Part shown: positions 37,495-49,187 of the stretch, in pieces
Position numbering within the stretch: position 1 is the first letter of the stretch
Layout: each line of letters opens with the position of its first letter
Source of the DNA: Mimachlamys varia
Lineage: Eukaryota > Mollusca > Bivalvia > Pectinida > Pectinidae
Length of the DNA: 64,000 bases
NCBI GenBank assembly: GCA_947623455.1
Contig: OX392529.1
Location: 4,650,001 to 4,714,000 of the forward strand
Reading direction: 5' to 3'
The notes under the pieces: generated by a model
Databases searched by the model: none
Told to the model about the DNA's origin: nothing
Seen by the model: only the letters and a program-made list of their open reading frames with translations
Program-made: the position numbers and the translations under genes

Positions 37495-38715
37495 ATTATT
37501 GTACTCATACCGGGAAAGATCACATGCTCTGGTGTTGTACCTATACCGGGAAAGATCACGAGCTCTGGTGTTGTACCCATACCGGGACAGATCACAAGCT
37601 CTCGAGTGGTACCTATACCGATAAAGATCACGAGCTCTGGTGTTGTACCTATACCGATAAAGATCACGTGCTCTGGTGTTGTACCCATACCGGGAAAGAT
37701 CACAAGCTCTGGTGTTGTACCCATACCGGGAAAGATCACAAGCTCTCGAGTGGTACCTATACCGGGAAAGATCACAAGCTCTGGTGTTGTACCCATACCG
37801 GGAAAGATCACGTGCTCTGGTGTTGTACCCATACTGGGAAAGATCACAAGCTCTGGTGTTGTACCCATACCGGGAAAGATCACAAGCTCTGGTGTGGTAC
37901 CCATACCGGGAAAGGTCACAAGCTCTCGAGTGGTACCTATACCGGGAAAGATCACAAGCTCTGGTGTTGTACCTATACCGGGAAAGATCACGAGCTCTGG
38001 TGTTGTACCTATACAGGGAAAGATCACAAGCTCTCGAGTGGTACCTATACCGATAAAGATCACAAGCTCTGGTGTGGTAGCCCTACCGGGAAAGATCACG
38101 TGCTCTGGTGTTGTACCCATACCGTGAAAGATCACGTGCTCTAGTGTTGTATCCATACCGGGAAAGATCACAAGCTCTCGAGTGGTACCCATACCGTGAA
38201 AGATCACGTGCTCTGGTGTTGTACCTATACCGGGAAAGATCACGTGCTCTGGTGTTGTACTCATACCGTGAAAGATCACGTGCTCTGGTGTTGTACCTAT
38301 ACCGGGAAAGATCACGTGCTCTGGTGTTGTACCCATACCGGGAAAGATCACAAGCTCTGGTGTTGTACCTATACCGTGAAAGATCACAAGCTCTGGTGTT
38401 GTTCCTATACCGGGAAAGATCACGAGCTCTGGTGTTGTACCTATACCGGGAAAGATCACAAGCTCTGGTGTGGTACTATACCGGGAAAGATCACAAGCTC
38501 TGGTGTGGTACACATACCGGGAAAGATCACAAGCTCTGGTGTTGTACCCTAACCGGGAAAGATCACAAGCTCTGGTGTGGTACACATACCGGGAAAGATC
38601 ACAAGCTCTGGTGTGGTACCCAAACTGGGAAAGATCACAAGCTCTGGTGTGGTACCTTTACCGGGAAAGATCACAAGCTCTGGTGTGGTACCTATACCGG
38701 GGAAGATCACGAGAT
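37495..38715. repeat. 36-bp minisatellite, about 34 units (array I, intron 6)
   Basis: The unit is ACCCATACCGGGAAAGATC followed by ACAAGCTCTGGTGTTGT. Variants include CTCGAGTGGTACC, CCGATAAAGATC and CCGTGAAAGATC; XhoI-like CTCGAG and Acc65I-like GGTACC words recur in step with a subset of units, suggesting a higher-order pattern. Open frames on both strands follow from a unit of 12 codons. Confidence 0.96.
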
Positions 38716-39137
38716 CCGGTCCTCCGATGATCAATCACAGAGGGTCAGGGTCGGATTTAGATACTGCCATTTCCCGCCAAACACAATTTTACACCTGTTC
38801 AGCTGCCCTTATTTACCACATTAGTCTAACCATATAGTAAATTGGAATGTCCACCCTCACAAAAAATGAAACAAAGTTATTGCTTTTCATTTTAACTGGT
38901 ATTTAAATTGTAAATGAAGAAGGGCTATCTTTCTCAACCTTTGACAAAACGGGTTTCTTGTACAACTTAAGATCCTGAAAATCTTTGAAGCTCAGTATCT
39001 AACTCCGGTTTTACATTACTTATTGGATTTTTTTTCAGGAAAACCGACTTAAGTCATAATACGTGAAAGAGGTAAAGAATTCCGAAGCGTGAACAAAAAC
39101 ATAATCCGAACACTCGGTTAAACTAGTGACCAAATAT
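38716..39137. other. Unique intron 6 segment
   Basis: Single-copy sequence containing a pyrimidine run (TTGGATTTTTTTTCAGG near 39040) that looks like an acceptor, but no frame-compatible exon follows. Nothing further recognised. Confidence 0.5.
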
Positions 39138-39355
39138 GTACAAAGGAACTTATCACGGAGACCCTTAAACAAGTACAAAGGAACTTATCACGGAGACCCT
39201 TAAACAAGTACAAAGGAACTTATCACGGAGACCCTTAAACAAGTACAAAGGAACTTATCACGGAGACCCTTAAACAAGTACAAAGGAACTTATCACGGAG
39301 ACCCTTAAACAAGTACAAAGGAACTTATCACGGAGACCCTTAAACAAGTACAAAA
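39138..39355. repeat. 35-bp minisatellite, six almost identical units (array J)
   Basis: The unit is GTACAAAGGAACTTATCAC followed by GGAGACCCTTAAACAA. The six copies are identical as far as I can see, far more uniform than the neighbouring arrays, so this is probably a very recent expansion. Confidence 0.95.
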
Positions 39356-39664
39356 TAACTCGGAACACCCCGGTCACTTGTTCATGAAACCAGTTTCGTG
39401 CTCAAGCTTGGGCTTTTTACTCAATACAGTTGCAAAAAAATCATGCTTGATCAAGAGAACGGTTTCATGAATACAGACCCAGGTGTTCCGAAAGAGTAGT
39501 TTAAGTTTAAACATATTTCATTGTCACGAAAACGACAAGAGGATTGGGCAAAAGTTATTTCAGCTTATGAAACGCCCTTTCCCAACATCATGATAAATAC
39601 AACATACAATAAACCTAGAGAGTAACAATTATATATACATGTTTTATATTTAAATCCTTTTACT

Positions 39665-39785
39665 GGACTTGATGTAATTTTGCACGACTTGATGTAATTT
39701 TGCACGACTTGATATAATTTTGCACGAGTTGATATAACTTTGCACGACTTGATGTAATTTTGCACGAGTTGATGTAATTTTGCCG
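39665..39785. repeat. 20-bp minisatellite, six units (array K)
   Basis: The unit is GACTTGATGTAATTTTGCAC with GAGTT and GATATAA variants. Confidence 0.92.
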
Positions 39786-39889
39786 AAAGAGTAAAGAGTC
39801 TTCTGCTGCATCGATGACACCCGTAAATCTTCAAAAAATAATAGAGTTGGAAACTGAAGTATCTTTCTTAATTACAACACGTATGGATA

Positions 39890-40048
39890 CTAATGAGTAT
39901 ATTCATAAACGTCCACCTTCATATCATACAAGGCTTTAAAATACTTCTCGATGACACCAAGACGGCGACCATAACACTTGCTCATAGTCCTCATCAACAT
40001 GTATCTCTCGAATCCCTGTGCCGCAAGTTGCTCGTCTGCAGCCGACAT
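39890..40048 (-). CDS. Small ORF of 52 codons, unknown
   Basis: An intact minus-strand frame, ATG at 40048 and TAG at 39892-39890. It begins MSAADEQLAAQGFERYM and ends KALYDMKVDVYEYTH. The composition (Glu, Lys, Arg, Tyr, Met; GC-rich third positions) is unlike the AT-rich neighbourhood and more like a real protein than a random frame. It lies inside intron 6 of gene A on the opposite strand, between array K and the dispersed repeat at 40235. A GT after DMK (GAAG|GTGGAC) could be a donor, so it may be one exon of a larger or captured gene. Family not recognised. Confidence 0.4.
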   Translation of the reverse strand: MSAADEQLAAQGFERYMLMRTMSKCYGRRLGVIEKYFKALYDMKVDVYEYTH

Positions 40049-40234
40049 ATATCACACAAATCTTGATATTTAAAGCAACCCCAAAAATACCGAATTAACT
40101 TCGACATGTAAACAGCTTTAGGTTTGAGAAGCAGGGGTGTTAATATCAAGAAAGGGAAAGTTCACGATCGGAAAATCGAAAGCGTCACGTTTATCGTACA
40201 ACGTAGGAAGGTTTCCATGTTGGGCATAGTGTTA

Positions 40235-40372
40235 AGTAGAGATCGAAGTAAGCAGCTGATGTAGAAAAGTCTGTTATGGCTTTGATTTCTTGTTCAGAAG
40301 GGTACATGGCCAGCAAACTTCTTCTTATTTATATGATATATCTAGAAGTGAAATTAAAAGATGTTACCTTTT
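40235..40372 (+). repeat. Dispersed repeat, copy 2
   Basis: Related to 1951-2112: the shared words GTAAGCAGCTGATGTAGAA, AGTCTGTT, TTCAGAAGGGT and GATATATCT keep their order and spacing with small gaps. No terminal inverted repeats like those at 645 and 2941 could be found around this copy. Confidence 0.7.
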
Positions 40373-40874
40373 GAATAGACTCCAACTACCAGATGATTAT
40401 ATATTAAGTACATGATATTGCATTTTGGGGTAATTTCGAAAATTGCAAAAGTATGAAATATCTGTTAAAGTAACACTATTTTTTCAGTTGTTTTATTTCA
40501 TAAATACAAGAAAAATCGTTGCTTTTATCAAGCAATTTAAGCTATATCGGCTTTATGTAAAAGTCATAATCGATGCGGTTGAAGTAGTTTGTATTCACAG
40601 ACACAGAGCAGCGACAAGGCTGACTGATTGTAATGTTTGTTACACAAAATAAAAATACCATTATGTTCGGTCAAAATATCGGGTCAGGATGGCAAAATGT
40701 TACTTTCCCATGAATTATAAGAAAGTTCACATTTTGATTTATTTTTGTTACAAAATGAAAGGACCGTTTATATGGGAGAGAACAAATGGTGCAACCAGAC
40801 AATAAAATGCTATTTATAGCTATATTTTCCAATGATAGTAATGTCTGTGCGACGTTGATTTGACAGACCAAAGT

Positions 40875-40999
40875 TCAGTCACAAATGATGTTATCTATGG
40901 CTGTCATTGTCATTTCTTTGTCGTTCTGTGTTTTACGATCAGTTGTACATTCTAGACACAGCTGCCAACCATAGGGACTGTCTTTACCACAGCCACGAG
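40875..40999 (-). CDS. Possible exon or gene remnant, cysteine-containing, unknown
   Basis: On the minus strand an open stretch bounded by AATAAG|CT and a TGA at 40877-40875. It reads RGCGKDSPYGWQLCLEC, then TTDRKTQNDKEMTMTAIDN and IICD. Four cysteines and a high share of charged residues make it look coding. There is no ATG at the left end and an in-frame TAA sits just upstream, so it would have to be a spliced exon (the acceptor lacks a clear pyrimidine tract) or a decayed remnant. It may belong with the small ORF at 39890-40048 on the same strand. Confidence 0.3.
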
Positions 41000-41369
41000 C
41001 TTATTGCACCACAGTACAAGTCTTTTCAACAATGAGAAAAATTCCGGTTGCCCATACATGAAGTACATTTCTATGTCATTTCAACGATACCATTTGCCTG
41101 TCTGTGTTATGGTACTTGGTCTGGCTTCGCGATCCAGGAGCGAACTACTGTGCGCCTAGTACATGTAGCTGCCAGATCTCATATAGCGACATAAGCCAAC
41201 TGCTCAATTCAAACGAATTCCAAAACGTCATCAGATGATCGGATGCTAGTAAAGAGTTGTTTATTTGCATACACCATCAGCTAAAGTCGTCCATTTGACG
41301 TGACTTTGAAAAAAATACGTAAAAAAAATGAGCTTGCTGGTGAAAATAAAGAACATCCACCGGTGACTA
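41000..41369. other. Unique intron 6 segment
   Basis: Single-copy sequence before the 44-bp array; no supported gene, RNA or element seen. Confidence 0.5.
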
Positions 41370-43760
41370 CATCCATACTCTGAACCAGTGAACCAACCAA
41401 GTGACGTTATCGTGATCCATACTCTGAACCAGTGTACCAACCAACCAAGCGACGTTATTGTGATCCATACTCTGAACCAGTGTGCAAATCAAGCGACGTT
41501 ATTGTGATCCATACTCTGAACCAGTGTGCAAATCAAGCGACGTTATTGTGATCCATACTCTGAACCAGTGTACAAACCACGCGACGTTATAGTGATCCAT
41601 ACTCTGAACCAGTGTACCAACCACGCGAAGTAATTGTGATCCATACTCTGAACCAGTGTACCAACCAAGTGACGTATTGTGATCTATACTCTGTACCAGT
41701 GTACCAACCAACCACGCGACGTTATTGTGATCCATACTCTGAACCAGTGTACCAACCACGCGACGTAATTGTGATCCATACTCTGAACCAGTGTACCAAC
41801 CAACCAAGCGACGTTATTGTGATCCATACTCTGAACCAGTGAATCAACCAAGCGACGTTATTGTGATCCATACTCTGAACTAGTGTACCAACAGAGTGAC
41901 GTTATTGTGATCCATACTCTGAACCAGTGTACCGACCACGCGGCGTTATGGTGATCCATACTCTGAACCAGTGTACCGACCAAGCGAAAGTATTGTGATC
42001 CATACTCTGAACCAGTGTACCGACCAAGCGGCGTTATGGTGATCCATACTCTGAACCAGTGTACCGACCAAGCGGCGTTATGGTGATCCATACTCTGAAC
42101 CAGTGTACCAACAGAGTGACGTTATTGTGATCCATACTCTGAACCAGTGAATCAACCAAGCGACGTTATTGTGATCCATACTCTGAACTAGTGTACCAAC
42201 AGAGTGACGTTATTGTGATCCATACTCTGAACCAGTGTACCGACCAAGCGGCGTTATGGTGATCCATACTCTGAACCAGTGTACCAACCAAGCGACGTTA
42301 TGGTGATCCATACTCTGAACCAGTGTACCGACCAAGCGACGGTATTGTGATCCATACTCTGAACCAGTGTACCGACCAAGCGAAGGTATTGTGATCCATA
42401 CTCTGAACCAGTGTACCGACCAAGCGAAGGTATTGTGATCCATACTCTGAACCAGTGTACCAACAGAGTGACGTTATTGTGATCCATACTCTGAACCAGT
42501 GTACCGACCAAGCGAAGGTATTGTGATCCATACTCTGAACCAGTGTACCGACCAACCAAGCGATATTACCAAACGACGTTATTGTGATCCATACTCTGAA
42601 CCAGTGTACCGACCAAGCGAAGGTATTGTGATCCATACTTTGAGCCAGTGTACCAACCAAGCGACGTTATTGTGATCCATACTCTGAAACAGTGTACCGA
42701 CCAAGCGACGTTATTGTGATCCATACTTTGAACCAGTGTACCAACCAAGCGACGTTATCGTGATCCATACTCTGTACCAGTGTACCGACCAACCAAGCGA
42801 CGTTATGGTGATCCATACTCTGAACCAGTGTACCGACCATGCGAAAGTATTGTGATCCATACTCTGAACCAGTGTACCAACCACGCGACGTTATTGTGAT
42901 CCATACTCTGTACCAGTGTACCAACCAACCAATTGACGTTATTGTGATCCATACTCTGAGCCAGTGTACCAACAGAGTGACGTTATTGTGATCCATACTC
43001 TGAACCAGTGTACCGACCAAGCGACGTTATTGTGATCCATACTCTGAACCAGTGTACCAACCAATTGATGTTATTGTGATCCATACTCTGAACCAGTGTA
43101 CCAACCAACCAAGCGACGTTATTGTGATCCATACTCTGAACCAGTGTACCGACCAAGCGAAAGTATTGTGATCCATACTCTGAACCAGTGTACCAACCAA
43201 TTGACGTTATTGTGATCCATACTCTGAACCAGTGTACCAACCAACCAAGCGACGTTATTGTGATCCATACTCTGAACCAGTGTACCGACCAAGCGAAAGT
43301 ATTGTGATCCATACTCTGAACCAGTGTACAAACCAAACGACGTTATTGTGATCTATACTCTGAACCAGTGTACCGACCAAGCGAAAGTATTGTGATCCAT
43401 ACTCTGAACCAGTGTACAAACCAAACGACGTTATTGTGATCCATACTCTGAACCAGTGTACCGACCAACCAAGTGACGTATTGTGATCTATACTCTGTAC
43501 CAGTGTACCAACCAACCAAGCGACGTTATTGTGATCCATACTCTGAACCAGTGTACCGACCAAGCGAAAGTATTGTGATCCATACTCTGAACCAGTGTAC
43601 AAACCAAACGACGTTATTGTGATCCATACTCTGAACCAGTGTACCGACCAACCAAGTGACGTATTGTGATCTATACTCTGAACCTTCGTACCAACCAAGC
43701 AACGTTATCGTGATCCATACTCTGAACCAGTGTACCAACCAAGCGACGTATTGTGATTCA
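41370..43760. repeat. 44-bp minisatellite, about 55 units (array L, end of intron 6)
   Basis: The unit is GATCCATACTCTGAACCAG followed by TGTACCAACCAAGCGACG and TTATTGT. Length variants arise from an extra or missing ACCA. It runs into the exon 7 acceptor: the last partial unit, GACGTATTGTGATTCATACAG, becomes the 3' splice site. So this array sits at an acceptor as arrays B, D, F and G sit at donors. Minus-strand frames here are artefacts. Confidence 0.95.
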
Positions 43761-43765
43761 TACAG

Positions 43766-43868
43766 GGTTCACCTTCTGTATTCGTCAAAACCGGCCACAC
43801 CTCGTTACGATGCTGTTACATTTCACCCAGACGCTCTAAGCTCCATCGTACTATCTCCCACTGACCAG
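43766..43868 (+). CDS. Gene A exon 7, unknown protein
   Basis: A 103-nt exon, acceptor GATTCATACAG|G and donor TGACCAG|GTAAAC. The first G completes the AG of exon 6 (Arg); 34 codons follow, VHLLYSSKPATPR then YDAVTFHPDALSSIVLSP, ending TDQ in phase 0. The change from satellite to codon-like sequence is abrupt at the acceptor. No domain recognised. Confidence 0.65.
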
Positions 43869-43952
43869 GTAAACTGCATGCCACATCCGCTTACGTACAG
43901 TCATGAAATATTCAACCCTCGCTAGCAACATGCGGCGTGTACTTGTGTGTCT

Positions 43953-43971
43953 CTTATATATATATATATAT
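43953..43971. repeat. (TA)n microsatellite
   Basis: Nine or so TA dinucleotides in intron 7, a short 168-bp intron without a minisatellite. Confidence 0.9.
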
Positions 43972-44036
43972 GTAATGCTAATCACTTTAATATGTTATTA
44001 ACGTAATCATGTTCACCCCGGTCACACTGACTACAG

Positions 44037-44104
44037 CATCACGTGACTGGTCAGGTGACAGTCTGGACACGTACAGGGGTGGACCAAACACGTGTAGGGT
44101 ACAG
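44037..44104 (+). CDS. Gene A exon 8, unknown protein
   Basis: A 68-nt exon with a good acceptor (CACCCCGGTCACACTGACTACAG|C) and donor (GGGTACAG|GTGAGG). In phase 0 it reads HHVTGQVTVWTRTGVDQ, then TRVGY, leaving AG. The alternating hydrophobic pattern suggests a beta strand. Introns 7 and 8 are the only short, array-free introns in the model. Confidence 0.6.
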
Positions 44105-44216
44105 GTGAGGACATGTAATTATATCACGGGTTGAAGAAGTTTGACCACTTGGCTTGGACATCAGCACAGATGTGTGATCACTGATGGTCACCAAACTGTC
44201 ATGCAATAGTCTGTAG

Positions 44217-44307
44217 CACCAAGAAGCCTCCAGGATCCACTCTCGGGGACGACGTTGTTCCCGCGTACCCTCCTCGTAGCCATCAGGTGTGGCCATCTGC
44301 TGCTAAA
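44217..44307 (+). CDS. Gene A exon 9, unknown protein
   Basis: A 91-nt exon. The acceptor, TAGTCTGTAG|C, has a weak pyrimidine tract; the donor, GCTAAA|GTAAGTATG, is strong at its intron side. The C completes exon 8's AG (Ser); 30 codons follow, TKKPPG then STLGDDVVPAYPPRSHQ and VWPSAAK, in phase 0. Proline-rich, probably disordered. A minus-strand frame overlaps exons 8 and 9 but has no splice or phase support. Confidence 0.55.
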
Positions 44308-44529
44308 GTAAGTATGTATGTCATGTTACAATTCCATGTCCGGTCAGTTTTTGAGTCGTATTAACATGTCGCTTTTGTCACTTGATGTCTAGACGACTTT
44401 TCAAACAGGATATACAAAAAGTATCAGATTACACCGTAACCGAGTGGTATACATATTAAAGTCATGTTAACCTGAATGGGACTTAATTTCATGGATTCCT
44501 GAATTGCTCTTCTACCTGCAAACAAACTT

Positions 44530-47500
44530 TTATGACATGGTAACTATGTAACCGTATCTTGTACGGCATGGCAGCTATGTAGCTGTAATCTATATGTCAT
44601 GGTAGCTATGTAACTGTATCCTGTATGACATGGTAACTATGTAACCGGACCCTGTATGTCATGGTAACTATGTAACCGTATCCTGTACGGCATGGTAACT
44701 ATGTAACCTTACCCTGTATGGCATGGTAACCATGTAACCGTACCCTGTATGACATGGTAGCTATGTAATCGTACCCTGTATGTCATGGTAACTATGTAAC
44801 CGTAACCTGTATGTTATGGTAACTATGTAACCGTACCCTGTATGACATGGTAACTATATATGTAACCGTACCCTGTATGACATTGTAACTATGTAACCGT
44901 ACCCTGTATGATATGGTAAATATGGAACCGTACCCCGTATGACATGGTAACTATGTCACTTTACCCTGTACGGCATGGTAGCAATGTAGCTGTAACCTGT
45001 ATGATATTGTAGCTATGTAGCCGTACCCTTATGACACGGTAGTTATGTAGCTGTAACCTGTATGACATGGTAGCTATGTAACCGTACCCTGTATGACATG
45101 GTAGTTATGTAGCTGTATCATGTATGGCATAGTAACCGTATCATGTATGACATGGTAGTTATGTAGCCGTACCCTATACGACATAGTAACCGTATCATGT
45201 TTGACATGGTAGTTATGTAGCCGTACCCTATACGACATAGTAACCGTATCATGTTTGACATGGTAGTTATGTAGCCGTACCCTATACGACATAGTAACCG
45301 TATCATGTTTGACATGGTAGTTATGTAGCTGTACCCTGTATGGAATAGTAACCGTATCATGTATGACATGGTAGTTATGTAGCCGTACCCTGTACGGCAT
45401 AGTAACCGTATCATGTATGGCATGGTAGCTATGTAGCTGTACCCTGTATGACATGGTAGCTATGAATCCGTACCCTTATGACATTGTAGCTATGTAACTG
45501 TATCCTGTATGGCATAGTAACCGTATCATGTATGGCATGGTAGCTATGTAGCTGTACCCTGTATGACATGGTAACCTTACCTATATGACATGGTAGCTGT
45601 ATAACTGTATTCTGTATGACATGGTAGCTATGTATCCGTACCCTTATGACATGGTAGCTAAATAGCCGTACCCTTATTACATAGTAACTATGTAACTGTA
45701 TCCTGTATGACATGGTAGCTATGTAGCGGTACCCTTATTACATGGTAGCTATGTTACTGTACCCTGTTTGACATGGTAGCTATGTAACTGTATCCAGTAT
45801 GACATGGTAGCTATGTTACTGTAACCTGTATGACATGGTAGTTATGTAACTGTATCCTATATGACATGGTAGTTATGTTACTGTATCCTGTATGACATGG
45901 TACTTATGTAGCCGTACCCTGTATGACATGGTAGTTATGTAGCCGTACCTTGTATGACATGGTAGTTATGTAGCCGTACCCTGTATGACATGGTAGCTAT
46001 GTTACTGTATCCTGTATGACATGGTAGTTATGTTACTGTATCCTGTATGACATGGTAGGTATGTAGCTGTATCCTGTATGACATGGTAGCTATGTTATTG
46101 TATCCTGTATGACATGGTAGCTATGCTACTGTATCCTGTATGAAATGGTAGCTATGTTACTGTACCCTGTATGACATGGTAGCTATGTAACTGTATCCTG
46201 TATGACATGGTAGCTATGTAACTGTATCCTGTATGACATGGTAGCTATGTAACTGTATCCTGTATGATTTGGTAGTTATGTTACTGTATCCTGTATGACA
46301 TGGTAGTTATGTTACTGTATCCTGTATGACATGGTACTTATGTTACTGTATCCTGTATGACATGGTAGCTATGTAACTGTATCCTGTATGACATGGAAGT
46401 TATGTTACTGTATCCTGTATGACATGGTAGTTATGTTACTGTATCCTGTATGACATGGTAGTTATGTTACTGTATCCTGTATGACATGGTAGGTATGTAG
46501 CTGTATCCTGTATGACATGGTAGGTATGTAGCTGTATCCTGTATGACATGGTAGTTATGTAGCTGTACCCTGTATGACATGGTAGTTATGTTACTGTATC
46601 CTGTATGACATAGCAGCTAAGTTACTGTATCCTGTATGACATGGTAGCTATGTAACTGTATCCTGTATGACATGGTAGTTATGTAGCCGTACCCTGTATG
46701 ACATGGTAGCTATGTAACTGTATCCTGTATGACATGGTAGCTATGTAACTGTATCCTGTATGACATGGTACTTATGTTACTGTACCCTGTATGACATGGT
46801 AGCTATGTAACTGTATCCTGTATGACATAGCAGCTAAGTTACTGTATCCTGTATGACATGGTAGTTATGTTACTGTATCCTGTATGACATGGTAGTTATG
46901 TAGCTGTACCCTGTATGACATGGTAGCTATGTAACTGTATCCTGTATGACATGGTAGTTATGTACCCGTACCCTGTATGACATGGTAGCTATGTAACTGT
47001 ATCCTGTATGACATGGTAGCTATGTAACTGTATCCTGTATGACATGGTACTTATGTTACTGCACCCTGTATGACATGGTAGCTATGTAACTGTATCCTGT
47101 ATGACATAGCAGCTAAGTTACTGTATCCTGTATGACATGGTAGTTATGTTACTGTATCCTGTATGACATGGTAGGTATGTAGCTGTATCCTGTATGACAT
47201 GGTAACTATGTTACTGTATCCTGTATGACATGGCAGCTAAGTTACTGTATCCTGTATGACATGGTAGCTATGTAACTGTATCCTGTATGACATTGTAGCT
47301 ATGTTACTGTATCCTGTATGACATGGTAGCTATGTAACTGTATCCTGTATGACATGGTAGCTATGTAACTGTATCCTGTATGACATGGTAGCTATGTTAC
47401 TGTATCCTGTATGACATGGTAGCTATGTAACTGTATCCTGTATGACATGGTAGCTATGTAACTGTATCCTGTATGACATGGTAGCTATGTAACTGTATCC

Positions 47501-48641
47501 TGTATGACATGGTAGCTATGTAACTGTATCCTGTATGACATGGTAGCTATGTAACTGTATCCTGTATGACATGGTAGCTATATAGCCGTACCCTGTATGA
47601 CATGGCAGGTAAGTTACTGTATTCTGTATGACATGGTAGTTATGTAACTGTATCCTATATGACATGGTAGTTGTTATGTAACTGTATCGTATATGACATG
47701 GTAGTTATGTATCTGTACCCTGTATGACATGGTAGTTATGTAGTTGTACCATGTATGACATGGTAGTTATGTTACTGTATCCTGTATGACATGGTAGTTA
47801 TGTAGCTGTATCCTGTATGACATGGTTGTTATGTAACTGTATCCTATATGACATGGTAGTTATGCAGCTGTATCCTGTATGACATGGTAGTTATGTTACT
47901 GTACCCTGTATGACATGGTAGTTATGTTACTGTATCCTGTATGACATGGTAGCTATGTAACTGTACCCTGTATGACATAGTAGCTATGTAGCTGTATCCT
48001 GTATGACATGGTAGCTATGGTACTGTATCCTGTATGACATGGTAGCTATGTAACTGTATCCTGTATGACATGGTAGCTATGTAACTGTATCCTGTATGAC
48101 ATGGTAGTTATGTAACTGTATCCTATATGACATGGTAGTTATGTAACTGTATCCTGTATGACATGGTAGCTATGTTACTGTATCCTGTATGACATGGCAG
48201 CTAAGTTACTGTATCCTGTATGACATGGTAGTTATGTAGCTGTATCCTATATGACATGGTAGTTATGTTACTGTATCCTGTATGACATGGTAGTTATGTT
48301 ACTGTATCCTGTATGACATGGTAGTTATGTAGCTGTATCCTGTATGACATGGTAGTTATGTTACTGTATCCTGTATGACATGGTAGTTATGTAGCTGTAT
48401 CCTATATGACATGGTAGTTATGTTACTGTATCCTGTATGACATGGTAGCTATGGTACTGTATCCTGTATGACATGGTAGGTATGTAGCTGTATCCTGTAT
48501 GACATGGTAGCTATGGTACTGTATCCTGTATGACATGGTAGTTATGTTACTGTATCCTGTATGACATTGTAGGTATGTTACTGTATCCTGTATGACATGA
48601 TAACCGTGCCATGTATGACATGGTTGCTATGTAACCGTATA
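44530..48641. repeat. 31-bp minisatellite, about 130 units (array M, intron 9)
   Basis: The unit is GTATGACATGGTAGCTATG followed by TAACTGTATCCT, with GTTACTG, GTAGCTG and CCGTACCC variants. The left third is more diverged than the right. It begins about 220 bp after the exon 9 donor; the sequence just after that donor (GTATGTATGTCATGTTACA) resembles the unit, so it too may have arisen from the start of the intron. Confidence 0.96.
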
Positions 48642-48839
48642 CGCGTACTATGTATAACTTCCACACGATGACAAACCTGCCCGAGCTCTACCCCACACCA
48701 GGTGTTATGTATCAATACGTGTAACACATCTCTGTAATTGCATGGTTAACTATAGTGTATAGGATACCCATGGAGTTCCGGTATAGTACACACGCTACAC
48801 ACGGAGTTTCGGTATTGATTCAAGCTCACACTTATACAG
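48642..48839. other. Unique sequence after array M
   Basis: Short non-repetitive stretch; a codon-like frame near 48670 lacks any AG acceptor upstream and was not accepted. Confidence 0.4.
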
Positions 48840-49187
48840 ACGTTGAGAGCTACATATACAACACCTCAGACCAATATAAACTTGTATTTATGTTCTGATC
48901 ATTCCATATTAGTTGTTATAGGATTATTTCTGAGAAAAGATAAAATATTTACCCAACAAATCTTAGACTTGAGACTATGCTGTAATGATCCTAAGACAAT
49001 CTCATGCTTCATTGAATTTAGAGATTGTTTGAGAGACCTTAATTATTTCAGTAAGTTTAAAAGTGGTTCATCAGAAAGACCTTTGTTTGTACATGTGTTT
49101 TCTAGAAGTTTGCTTCCCAAAACGACCCGTGATTTAGTCAGTTTGAGTCGGGGTTTTCTGATCTCTTGGGAGATATTTACAGTCTGA
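48840..49187 (+). CDS. Possible last exon of gene A
   Basis: After CTCACACTTATACAG an uninterrupted phase-0 frame of 115 codons runs to TGA. It would join exon 9, which ends in phase 0. It starts TLRATYTTPQTNINLYLC and contains CFIEFRDCLRDLNYF. The codon use is AT-rich and less convincing than exons 1 to 9. No AATAAA was seen close downstream. It may be chance. Confidence 0.25.
   Translation, partial: TLRATYTTPQTNINLYLCSDHSILVVIGLFLRKDKIFTQQILDLRLCCNDPKTISCFIEFRDCLRDLNYFSKFKSGSSERPLFVHVFSRSLLPKTTRDLVSLSRGFLISWEIFTV

Noticed and set aside
44051..44296. 81-codon minus-strand ORF over gene A exons 8 and 9
   Set aside because: It is the shadow of the plus-strand exons, which have splice borders and matching phases.
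48668..48704. Terminal exon reading MTNLPELYPTPGVMYQYV
   Set aside because: There is no AG acceptor between the upstream in-frame stop and the segment.
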